Shown one piece after another: positions 7,203 to 12,757 of a stretch of 12,757 nt of DNA (position 1 is its first letter; every line of letters begins with the position of its first letter). Where the stretch lies: NCBI GenBank assembly GCA_026991005.1, contig JALXCH010000504.1, positions 1 to 12,757 of the forward strand, read 5' to 3'. Below the pieces are notes generated by a model. It was not told the DNA's origin. It was given only the letters and a program-made list of their open reading frames with translations, and made no database searches. A program made the translations under genes and the position numbers. The stretch comes from Calditrichia bacterium. Its GTDB lineage: Bacteria > Calditrichota > Calditrichia > RBG-13-44-9.

Positions 7203-7233
7203 ACGTCCTATTCCATCCGCGGGATGGGATCGT
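7203..7233 (+). promoter_or_regulatory. Leader hairpin in front of rpsF, possible S6:S18 autoregulatory element
   Basis: ATTCCATCC (7210-7218) pairs with GGATGGGAT (7222-7230), nine pairs with one G-U, around a three-base GCG loop. Below it, ACG (7203-7205) can pair with CGT (7231-7233), leaving TCCT bulged on the 5' side. No T run follows, so it is not a terminator. It ends about 7 nt before the Shine-Dalgarno AAAGGAGGTG (7240-7249). In other bacteria the S6:S18 complex represses its own operon by binding an rpsF leader hairpin with a bulge; the position fits, but I cannot confirm the conserved CCG geometry. Confidence 0.45.
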
Positions 7234-7251
7234 TAGACCAAAGGAGGTGTT

Positions 7252-7833
7252 ATGGAAAAACTGTATAGTACAATTTTCATCGTGGATATTTCCCAGAATC
7301 CCGATGAAGTGGATACGGTTTCCAGTCGCGTTCAGCAGCTCATCGAGGATCATGGCGGAGTGATTAAAAAGATTGACCGATGGGGCAAACGACGACTGGC
7401 ATATCCCATCAAAAAGAAGACCCACGGTTATTACGTGGAAATCGAGTTTAGCGCCAACAGCCACCTGAATATCCCCAAAACACTGGAAGAAGAGTACCGG
7501 ATGAACGACCGGGTGTTGCGCTATTTAACGTATGTAATTGATAAGAAGGAACTGAAACAGCGGGAACGCAATGCCCAGCGCATGAAACGGAAAGCGAGCC
7601 AGCAGGAAGCGAAGGCAGCACCGGTAGAGGCAAAACCGCCTGTGGAAGAGAAACAACCGGCTGTTGAGGAGCAAAAACCGGCAGAAGCCCCGGTGGAGGC
7701 TAAACCGCCGGTGGAGGAAGCCCCGGTGCAAACCGCTGCTCCCGAAACCGAACCCACTGCAGAGGCACCGGAAACGTCGGCTGCCCCGCAGCCTGAATCC
7801 GGTGAGGAAACCGTGGAAAAGAAAGAAGAATAA
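7252..7833 (+). CDS. rpsF: 30S ribosomal protein bS6 with long Pro/Ala/Glu-rich tail
   Basis: Residues 1-97 are a normal bS6 ferredoxin-like domain (YSTIFIVD at the start, WGKRRLAYPIKKKTHGYYVEIEF in the middle, RYLTYVID near the end). bS6 pairs with bS18 on the 30S platform. Residues about 98-120 are a highly basic, probably helical stretch (QRERNAQRMKRKASQQEAK-like). Residues 121-193 are a low-complexity tail rich in Pro, Ala, Val and Glu and ending KKEE, which is likely disordered and acidic. The tail contains the exact 11-residue repeat APVEAKPPVEE twice (123-133 and 146-156). Typical bS6 has about 95-135 residues, so this is clearly extended. The ATG follows a near-perfect AAAGGAGGTG. rpsR follows after 18 nt with no ssb between them. 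Confidence 0.95.
   Translation: MEKLYSTIFIVDISQNPDEVDTVSSRVQQLIEDHGGVIKKIDRWGKRRLAYPIKKKTHGYYVEIEFSANSHLNIPKTLEEEYRMNDRVLRYLTYVIDKKELKQRERNAQRMKRKASQQEAKAAPVEAKPPVEEKQPAVEEQKPAEAPVEAKPPVEEAPVQTAAPETEPTAEAPETSAAPQPESGEETVEKKEE
7618..7719 (+). repeat. Tandem-like duplicated 11-codon unit in the rpsF tail
   Basis: Codons 123-133 (7618-7650) and 146-156 (7687-7719) encode the identical peptide APVEAKPPVEE, 69 nt apart start to start. The DNA copies differ at several third positions (for example GTAGAGGCA against GTGGAGGCT). The peptide is thus better conserved than the DNA, which suggests an old duplication or composition-driven constraint rather than a recent copy. Confidence 0.75.
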
Positions 7834-7851
7834 TCAAGAAGGGGAAAAATC

Positions 7852-8076
7852 ATGTTATATAGAAAAAAACGAATTTGCCGCTTTTGCGAAGCGGGAGACA
7901 TTTTTATTGATTTCCGGGATGAGAAGAAGTTAGTGCGCTTTTTAACCGAACAGGGGAAAATTGTTCCCCGCCGGACTTCGGGGAATTGCCGTCAGCACCA
8001 GCGCCAGCTGGCTCAGGCCATTAAACGAGCCCGGCACCTGGCACTGATTCCCTTTGTCTCCGATATTCCCCGGTAA
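7852..8076 (+). CDS. rpsR: 30S ribosomal protein bS18, zinc-binding type
   Basis: A 74-residue bS18, partner of bS6 on the 30S platform. The core is clear: FLTEQGKIVPRRTSGNC followed by HQRQLAQAIKRARHLALIPF. Cys9 and Cys12 (CRFC) with Cys46 and His49 (NCRQH) form a C-x2-C...C-x2-H set, the metal-binding C+ form of this protein; many bacteria have lost these residues. It starts at an ATG 7 nt after AAGGGG (7839-7844). It lies between rpsF (18 nt before) and rplI (37 nt after) in one operon. In many bacteria ssb or priB stands between rpsF and rpsR; neither is present here. Confidence 0.97.
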   Translation: MLYRKKRICRFCEAGDIFIDFRDEKKLVRFLTEQGKIVPRRTSGNCRQHQRQLAQAIKRARHLALIPFVSDIPR

Positions 8077-8113
8077 TGTGTAAACCAAACGAAAATGAGT
8101 GGGGTGAATAGAC

Positions 8114-8557
8114 ATGAAAATTATTCTTAGACAGGATTACGAACAACTGGGCCATATAGGCGATATTGTCGAAGTGAAACGCGGATACGCCAACAATTAC
8201 CTGATTCCCAAAAAAATTGCCTATCCCGCCAAACCCAATTTTGTGCGCATGGTGGAAGAAGAAAAGCGCCAGAAAATGGTGCGCATCAACAAAGAGAAGA
8301 AAAATGCCGAGCAACTGGCTAAAAAGCTGGAAACCGTTTCGGTAACCCTTACGGTGAGCGTGGGAGAAGGCGATAAGATGTTTGGTTCAATTACCAATCA
8401 GGATATTGCCGAAGCGCTGAAGGAACAGGGATACGACATCGATCGCCGTAAAATTATTCTGGAGGAACCCATCAAAGCGCTGGGTATTTATTCCGTACCC
8501 ATTAAAATTCATCCGGAAGTGGAAGCGAAGATTAAGGTCTGGGTGGTAAAAGAATAG
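8114..8557 (+). CDS. rplI: 50S ribosomal protein bL9
   Basis: A 147-residue protein of normal length that binds domain V of 23S rRNA at the base of the L1 stalk. The N-terminal domain carries the full family signature GHIGDIVEVKRGYANNYL (residues 13-30). A charged connecting helix (about 45-78, EEEKRQKMVRINKEKKNAEQ) leads to a C-terminal domain with MFGSITNQDIAEAL. The ATG is preceded by GGGGTG 7 nt upstream. It is the last gene of the rpsF operon, and a strong terminator begins 24 nt after its stop. Confidence 0.97.
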   Translation: MKIILRQDYEQLGHIGDIVEVKRGYANNYLIPKKIAYPAKPNFVRMVEEEKRQKMVRINKEKKNAEQLAKKLETVSVTLTVSVGEGDKMFGSITNQDIAEALKEQGYDIDRRKIILEEPIKALGIYSVPIKIHPEVEAKIKVWVVKE

Positions 8558-8581
8558 CAAATTTTTCAGGTGTAACTTCCT

Positions 8582-8609
8582 AAACCCGGTCTTTTACGAC
8601 CGGGTTTTT
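8582..8609 (+). terminator. Strong rho-independent terminator after rplI
   Basis: AAACCCGGTC (8582-8591) pairs perfectly with GACCGGGTTT (8598-8607) around the loop TTTTAC, with five T from 8605. It closes the rpsF-rpsR-rplI operon. Confidence 0.93.
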
Positions 8610-8681
8610 AGTTAATAAACGGGAGGCTTAGCCTTCTTAAAACAAGTGCTAAAGATTGGTGCTCAGAAAGTTTTGTGGATG

Positions 8682-8698
8682 AATTGCTTGAAGCAATT
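8682..8698 (+). repeat. Perfect 17-nt palindrome upstream of the amidohydrolase, possible operator
   Basis: AATTGCTT and AAGCAATT flank a single central G, a perfect inverted repeat 72 nt before the amidohydrolase start. Such symmetry suits a dimeric repressor site; as RNA it could fold with a TTGAA loop. The 161-nt spacer around it (8610-8770) also holds a small GGAGGC/GCCTTC hairpin at 8622-8636 and GGGCACA twice at 8706 and 8716. I recognise no gene in the spacer. Confidence 0.4.
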
Positions 8699-8770
8699 TG
8701 CAAGAGGGCACATCCGGGCACAATCTATGCGGCATCTGGTTTTCATTGCTGTTACGCATAATGAGTTTCT

Positions 8771-9886
8771 ATGGAGCGTTCTTTTTTAACAAAATTGGTT
8801 CAATTTCGGGAAGAGCTGTTTCGAAATCCGGAAGCAGGTTGGCAGGAAGCGCGCACCACGGAGGCAATCCGGCGGTTTCTGGAGGAACATGCTCCCGAAT
8901 TGCGCATCTTCCGTCCGCTAAATACCGGGCTGGTAGTAGAAATGACGCCGCATCCCGGAGCACCTTTTCTGGCGCTGCGGGCTGATATCGATGCGCTGGA
9001 AATGGGAGGTACGGTACGTCACGCCTGTGGGCATGATGTGCACACCACCATCGCTCTGGGGGTGGCGGTGCTGCTTAGCCGCCAGAAGCACTCCGGGCAG
9101 TACAACTGGCGATTTATTTTTCAACCGGCAGAGGAACCGATTCCCAGTGGAGCCCCCCGGATGATTGAAGCGGGAGTTCTGGAGGGAGTAAAGGCCGTTC
9201 TGGGCATGCATGTGGATCCTCAACTGCCTCTGGGTACCATCGGATTGGTGAAGGGGTGGAGTAACGCCCAGAGTATCCGCCTGGACTGGAATTTCCGGGG
9301 GCCTGGCGGGCATTCTTCCCGTCCGCAGGAGGTTCCGGATCCCTTGCGCACGGCCACCGAGTATGTGCAGCAGGCCTATCGCCTTGCTACCAGGTGGGCA
9401 TCGGCCCCGTTCCCTTCCCAATTAACATTTACCGAAATCGTTGCCAGAGAAGGGTACAACGTGATTCCCCGAGTAACTACGCTGACCGCTACACTCCGGG
9501 TAACCTCCGAACAGGTGCGGGAAGAAAATCTGGAAGCATTGCGGGAGCTGAACAACACCCTTTCCCGAAAATCGGGAGTAGAGATTACCTGGAAAGTGCA
9601 TGCGGGTTCGCCTCCGGTGTACAATGATGAAGCGCTTACCCGACAGGTGGGGGAGATTGCCCGGCGAAAGGGATGGAAGGTTATGGAAGCGGAACGCTCC
9701 ATGGGAGGGGATGATTTTGGCTGGTACACCCGGCACATTCCCGGGGTGCTGGTTCGGTTGGGTATTCAGGAAGGGGAGGAGAGCATCCCGCTTCATTCAC
9801 CGCAATTCAAAGCGCCCAGCGCCATTATTGAACCGGCCATCCGCTTTTTCCTGAATGTGATGAACGAACTTTTGCTCCCGGCGTAG
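8771..9886 (+). CDS. M20D-family metallo-amidohydrolase (AmhX/HipO-like)
   Basis: A 371-residue peptidase M20 subfamily D protein. Members hydrolyse N-acyl or amide bonds of amino acids (hippurate, indole-acetyl-amino acids, N-acetyl substrates) with two metal ions. Visible features are ALRADIDAL, ACGHDVHT (C86, H88), FQPAEE with catalytic/metal E121-E122, GMHVDP with H147, the dimerisation-domain GPGGHSSRP with H181, GGDDFGWY (312-319), and LHSPQF with H342. The loop between ADIDAL and HACGHD is only about seven residues, shorter than in HipO-type enzymes, and the usual SEDF reads GDDF. There is no signal peptide, so it is probably cytoplasmic. The start is the first possible codon: an in-frame TGA lies at 8762. 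The ribosome-binding site is weak (TGAG, 5 nt upstream). The substrate cannot be told, and its neighbours give no clue. Confidence 0.9.
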   Translation: MERSFLTKLVQFREELFRNPEAGWQEARTTEAIRRFLEEHAPELRIFRPLNTGLVVEMTPHPGAPFLALRADIDALEMGGTVRHACGHDVHTTIALGVAVLLSRQKHSGQYNWRFIFQPAEEPIPSGAPRMIEAGVLEGVKAVLGMHVDPQLPLGTIGLVKGWSNAQSIRLDWNFRGPGGHSSRPQEVPDPLRTATEYVQQAYRLATRWASAPFPSQLTFTEIVAREGYNVIPRVTTLTATLRVTSEQVREENLEALRELNNTLSRKSGVEITWKVHAGSPPVYNDEALTRQVGEIARRKGWKVMEAERSMGGDDFGWYTRHIPGVLVRLGIQEGEESIPLHSPQFKAPSAIIEPAIRFFLNVMNELLLPA

Positions 9887-9924
9887 TTTACGGTTTCTTC
9901 CTTTCTTGCCCCTTAAATTTTTTC

Positions 9925-9930
9925 TATATT
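9925..9930 (+). promoter_or_regulatory. Candidate -10 element for the helicase gene
   Basis: TATATT sits 30 nt before the ATG in AATTTTTTCTATATTTAGC, nearly the same string as before rpsF. No convincing -35 box is visible. The 73-nt gap shows no terminator, so read-through from the amidohydrolase gene is also possible. Confidence 0.3.
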
Positions 9931-9959
9931 TAGCACTGAATTGGACAAAACGGAACCTC

Positions 9960-12176
9960 ATGAACGCACAACAATTACTGGCAGAACTGAATCCCGCCCA
10001 ACAGGAAGCGGTGAAACACACCGAGGGGCCATTGCTGGTGCTGGCCGGTGCCGGGAGCGGGAAAACCCGGGTTCTCATCTACCGCATTGCTTACCTCATT
10101 GAAAAAGGGCTGGCGCAGCCGTACCAGATTCTGGCGGTAACCTTCACCAATAAAGCTGCAAACGAAATGAAGCACCGCATCGAAAAACTGCTGCAAATTC
10201 CGGTCAATTCCCTCTGGATAGGCACGTTCCATTCCATCTCGGCCCGTATCTTGCGCCGCCATGCGCATCTCATCGGTTACCAGTCCAATTTCACCATTTA
10301 CGATACGGAAGACCAGGAAAACCTGCTGAAACGCATCATGAGCCAGATGGATATCAGTAAGGAAATACTCTCCCCCCGGCAGGTGCAGTGGCGCATCAGT
10401 CAGGCAAAAAATAAATTGGAGGATGCCAGCAGCTTCGAAAATAAAGCGAAGGACTTCCGTCAGAAACAAATTGCCCGGATTTTCCGGGAGTACCAAGTGG
10501 CCCTGCAGCGCAACAATGCGCTGGATTTTGATGACCTCATCCTGAAACCCATCGAAATTTTTACTTCGTACCCCGAAGTGCTGGAAGAGTACCAGAATCG
10601 GTTCAAATATATTTTGGTGGATGAGTACCAGGATACCAACCGGGCGCAGTATTACTGGATTAAGTTGCTGAGTGCCAAACATCGTAATTTGTGTGTGGTG
10701 GGGGACGAAGATCAAAGTATCTACCGCTGGCGGGGTGCCGACATCGAGAACATCCTGCGTTTCGAGAAGGATTTTCCGGAATGCAAAACCGTGCGCCTGG
10801 AGCAAAACTACCGCTCCACCCAGACCATTCTGGATGCGGCAAATTCGGTGGTCAAGCACAACCTGAAGCGGCTGGGGAAGATGCTGTGGAGTGCCGGAGA
10901 TAAGGGAGAACCCATCTATCTGGTGCGCACCCGGAACGAGGTAGCCGAAGCGCGTATGGTGGTGAATATTGTGCAGCGGGAAACCCAGAACGGTTATTCT
11001 CTCAACGAAATTGTGGTACTCTACCGCACCAATGCCCAATCCCGTGCGCTGGAAGAACAATTCCGTTACAGCAATATTCCCTACACCATTGTGGGGGGAA
11101 CCAAATTCTACGAACGCAAAGAGATTAAAGATATTCTGGCTTACCTGCGGGTTCTGGTGAATCCCGATGATTCCGTGAGCTTGTTGCGAATTGTCAATTT
11201 TCCTTCTCGGGGAATTGGACAGGCCACGCTGGAAAAAATAGGTCGTTTTGCCCGACACCAGAATATTTCTTTGTACCAGGCGCTTCTGCGGGTAAACGAA
11301 ATCCCGGAACTTTCTCCCGCTGCCAGGCAGCATATTCATTCCTTCGTGGATATGATGGAGAATTTCCGAAATTTAAAGGATAAGCTGAATGCCTTTGAGA
11401 TAACTGAAATAGTGGTAAATAGTGTGGGACTGCGCGGGATTTATCAGCAAACCGAACGTCCGGAAGATGAAACCCGACTGGAAAACGTCAACGAATTGTT
11501 GAACAGTATTCAAATGTTTGTAAACCGTCAGGAGCCGGGGCGGCTGGAGGAATATCTGGAAGAGATTTCGTTGCTTACCGACATCGACCGCTGGGATCCC
11601 AACCGTCCCATGGTCACGATGATGACCCTTCACAGTGCCAAGGGACTGGAATTCCCCATTGTGCTCATCACCGGATTGGAGGAAGGGCTTTTCCCGCTCT
11701 CCCGGAGCTACGACAATCCCGATGATCTGGAAGAGGAACGCCGCCTGTTTTACGTGGGGATGACCCGGGCTAAAAAGAAAGTGTACTTGCTGTATGCCGA
11801 AAGCCGCCATCGCTTCAGTCGGGATTACGGAACGGTGTTCCGTTCCATGCCCTCGCGCTTTCTAAAGGAAATTCCCCGGGAGTTCCTCCATGATCTGCAG
11901 GCTGAGGATGCGCAGGGGAACTCTGCCTACCAGGAACGGTTTAACTGGCGAAAAAAGCCCCGGAAGGAAACTTTCGGTGATTCGGTATTGCAGGACGAGA
12001 ATTCACCCTATAAAATTGGTCAGTTTGTGCGCCACGATGAGTACGGAAAGGGACAAATTCTGGGTGTGGAATCGGCAAAATTGGGTACCAAACTGACGGT
12101 TCTTTTTCCCAGAAAAGGAATTAAAAAACTGATTGCCGAATATGCCAATCTGGTAACGATAGAAAATTCGGAGTGA
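9960..12176 (+). CDS. uvrD/pcrA: ATP-dependent 3'-5' DNA helicase, PcrA/UvrD family (superfamily 1A)
   Basis: A 738-residue helicase of normal family length that unwinds DNA in excision repair, mismatch repair and fork clearance. All SF1A motifs are visible. The Q motif is LNPAQQEAV, Walker A is AGAGSGKT (about 29-36) and motif Ia is TFTNKAANEM. Motif II is DEYQDT (221-226), motif III is GDEDQSIYRWRGA (248-260) and motif IV is QNYRS (282-286). Motif V is TLHSAKGLEFP (556-566) and motif VI is FYVGMTRAKK (597-606). The end (about 690-738, VRHDEYGKGQILGVE...) is the Tudor-like domain that in PcrA and UvrD contacts RNA polymerase. The ATG at 9960 is chosen because the upstream in-frame TTG at 9906 would add 18 hydrophobic/basic residues before the Q motif and would overlap the candidate promoter. 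The Shine-Dalgarno is weak (GGA, 5-6 nt upstream). PcrA and UvrD cannot be separated by eye. Confidence 0.95.
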   Translation: MNAQQLLAELNPAQQEAVKHTEGPLLVLAGAGSGKTRVLIYRIAYLIEKGLAQPYQILAVTFTNKAANEMKHRIEKLLQIPVNSLWIGTFHSISARILRRHAHLIGYQSNFTIYDTEDQENLLKRIMSQMDISKEILSPRQVQWRISQAKNKLEDASSFENKAKDFRQKQIARIFREYQVALQRNNALDFDDLILKPIEIFTSYPEVLEEYQNRFKYILVDEYQDTNRAQYYWIKLLSAKHRNLCVVGDEDQSIYRWRGADIENILRFEKDFPECKTVRLEQNYRSTQTILDAANSVVKHNLKRLGKMLWSAGDKGEPIYLVRTRNEVAEARMVVNIVQRETQNGYSLNEIVVLYRTNAQSRALEEQFRYSNIPYTIVGGTKFYERKEIKDILAYLRVLVNPDDSVSLLRIVNFPSRGIGQATLEKIGRFARHQNISLYQALLRVNEIPELSPAARQHIHSFVDMMENFRNLKDKLNAFEITEIVVNSVGLRGIYQQTERPEDETRLENVNELLNSIQMFVNRQEPGRLEEYLEEISLLTDIDRWDPNRPMVTMMTLHSAKGLEFPIVLITGLEEGLFPLSRSYDNPDDLEEERRLFYVGMTRAKKKVYLLYAESRHRFSRDYGTVFRSMPSRFLKEIPREFLHDLQAEDAQGNSAYQERFNWRKKPRKETFGDSVLQDENSPYKIGQFVRHDEYGKGQILGVESAKLGTKLTVLFPRKGIKKLIAEYANLVTIENSE
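12170..12173 (+). promoter_or_regulatory. Shine-Dalgarno of the TPR gene inside the helicase 3' end
   Basis: GGAG spans the last helicase codons, 6 nt before the next ATG, and the TGA stop (12174-12176) lies between. Ribosomes finishing the helicase would sit on this site, so translation is likely coupled. Confidence 0.55.
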
Positions 12177-12179
12177 AGT

Positions 12180-12757
12180 ATGAGAGTGGTGTCAAATAGT
12201 CGAATCTGGGTGTTGGTGCTTCTCATTGTGGGGTTGGCGTTTGCGCAACGCTACGGAGAGAGCGACGATTTTTCCTACGCTCTGAAATTGTACAACGAAG
12301 GATTTTACGATATTGCCGCACAACAGTTTAACCTGTTTGTGAATCGCTATCCCAATAGTGAACGGGTTCCCGATGCCCGTTACTACCAGGGAATGGCTCT
12401 GTTTAAACTGGGAGAATACGAGAATGCCCGGGTGGAATTTCAGGGGCTGGCAGTGGAATTCCCGGATCATCCCCGGGCAGCGGAAGCCTGGCTTCAGGTG
12501 GGTGAGTGTTATTTGAAGCTGCACAAACCGGAGGAAGCTGCCCGCGCTTTCGAAACGGTTAAGGTGCTGTATCCGGAGAATTCCAATGCCCCGGATGCAC
12601 TGTACCGGGCCGCCCGGATTTACCTTTCCTTGAATAAACTGGACAAAGCGGAGCTCATTTTACAGGATTTTCTGGATCGCTATCCGGACAGTGCGGTGTA
12701 TCCCTCGGGGCGTTTGCTGTATGCGGAACTGCTGGTGCGCAAGGGGAAATTCAACCA
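12180..12757 (+). CDS. Exported tetratricopeptide-repeat protein, N-terminal part (3' end outside window)
   Basis: The frame is open from the ATG at 12180 to the window edge, giving 192 residues. Residues 1-22 form a signal peptide: basic start, hydrophobic core WVLVLLIVGLAF, likely cleavage AFA|Q by signal peptidase I. No lipobox cysteine is seen. The mature part is a run of at least four degenerate TPR-like units of about 37 residues, each closing with a [YF]P[ND/E]-type turn (YPNS, FPDH, YPEN, YPDS) and carrying YxxGxxLFKLGEYENA-like helices. This pattern is typical of BamD/YbgF/CpoB-like periplasmic or outer-membrane-associated scaffolds. The name cannot be fixed without the missing C-terminus. 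It begins 3 nt after the helicase stop, so the two are co-transcribed, although a functional link is not obvious. Confidence 0.88.
   Translation, partial: MRVVSNSRIWVLVLLIVGLAFAQRYGESDDFSYALKLYNEGFYDIAAQQFNLFVNRYPNSERVPDARYYQGMALFKLGEYENARVEFQGLAVEFPDHPRAAEAWLQVGECYLKLHKPEEAARAFETVKVLYPENSNAPDALYRAARIYLSLNKLDKAELILQDFLDRYPDSAVYPSGRLLYAELLVRKGKFN

Noticed and set aside
7521..7901. A - strand frame opposite the rpsF tail rich in Ser, Ala and Gly
   Set aside because: The composition simply mirrors the Pro/Ala/Glu codons of the rpsF tail, and it overlaps two clear ribosomal protein genes.
8612..8761. Open frame across the spacer upstream of the amidohydrolase (about 49 codons, ending ...FHCCYA)
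   Set aside because: It has no ATG/GTG/TTG start with a ribosome-binding site, is Cys-rich unlike its neighbours, and matches no family I know. The opposite strand has a 36-codon frame that is equally unsupported.
9975..11339. A 454-codon open frame on the - strand opposite the helicase
   Set aside because: It is a shadow of the helicase gene. The + strand carries all SF1A helicase motifs in order, while the - strand translation shows no recognisable domain.
1..12757. CRISPR arrays, insertion sequences, phage, toxin-antitoxin or defence genes
   Set aside because: No spaced direct repeats, transposase motifs, integrase motifs or known defence domains were seen on either strand.

Overview
This is a gene-dense stretch of bacterial chromosome with every recognised gene on the + strand. 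It holds mostly core housekeeping genes, and it begins and ends inside genes. Base composition is moderate. Shine-Dalgarno sites, three rho-independent terminators and a tRNA with an encoded CCA end are all readable. A TPR protein with a signal peptide and a membrane glycosyltransferase/deacetylase pair fit a Gram-negative-type cell. The gene mix and the AT-rich promoter-like motifs remind me of the Fibrobacteres-Chlorobi-Bacteroidetes group, perhaps a Calditrichota-like lineage. That placement is a weak inference from memory, not a result.

Region 1 (1-3668): the end of a GT2 glycosyltransferase overlaps a NodB-type polysaccharide deacetylase by 4 nt. These are followed closely by a sigma-54 enhancer-binding protein (AAA+ with a Fis-type HTH), then ispE, then tRNA-Gln(UUG). 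The first two genes probably work on a cell-surface or exported polysaccharide. The regulator's N-terminus has no recognisable phosphorylation site, and its sigma-54 contact loop reads GAFTNA instead of GAFTGA. The ispE stop codon lies inside the tRNA gene.

Region 2 (3669-7179): a hairpin terminator, then rplY (bL25/CTC form), pth (peptidyl-tRNA hydrolase) and hppA (membrane pyrophosphatase of the K+-dependent class), closed by a strong terminator. The prs gene that often sits between this tRNA and rplY in other bacteria is absent.

Region 3 (7180-8609): the ribosomal operon rpsF-rpsR-rplI, with a leader hairpin in front of rpsF and a strong terminator behind rplI. bS6 carries an unusual Pro/Ala/Glu-rich C-terminal tail of about 70 residues with an exact internal repeat.

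Region 4 (8610-12757): a spacer containing a perfect palindrome, an M20D (AmhX/HipO-like) amidohydrolase, a PcrA/UvrD-type helicase, and 3 nt later the start of an exported TPR protein that runs off the window.

I did not find a CRISPR array, insertion sequence, phage module, toxin-antitoxin pair or defence island. Nothing here looks like a wholly new system. The best leads are the ispE/tRNA overlap, the variant sigma-54 activator next to surface-polysaccharide genes, the extended bS6, and the possible control elements around rplY, rpsF and the amidohydrolase.
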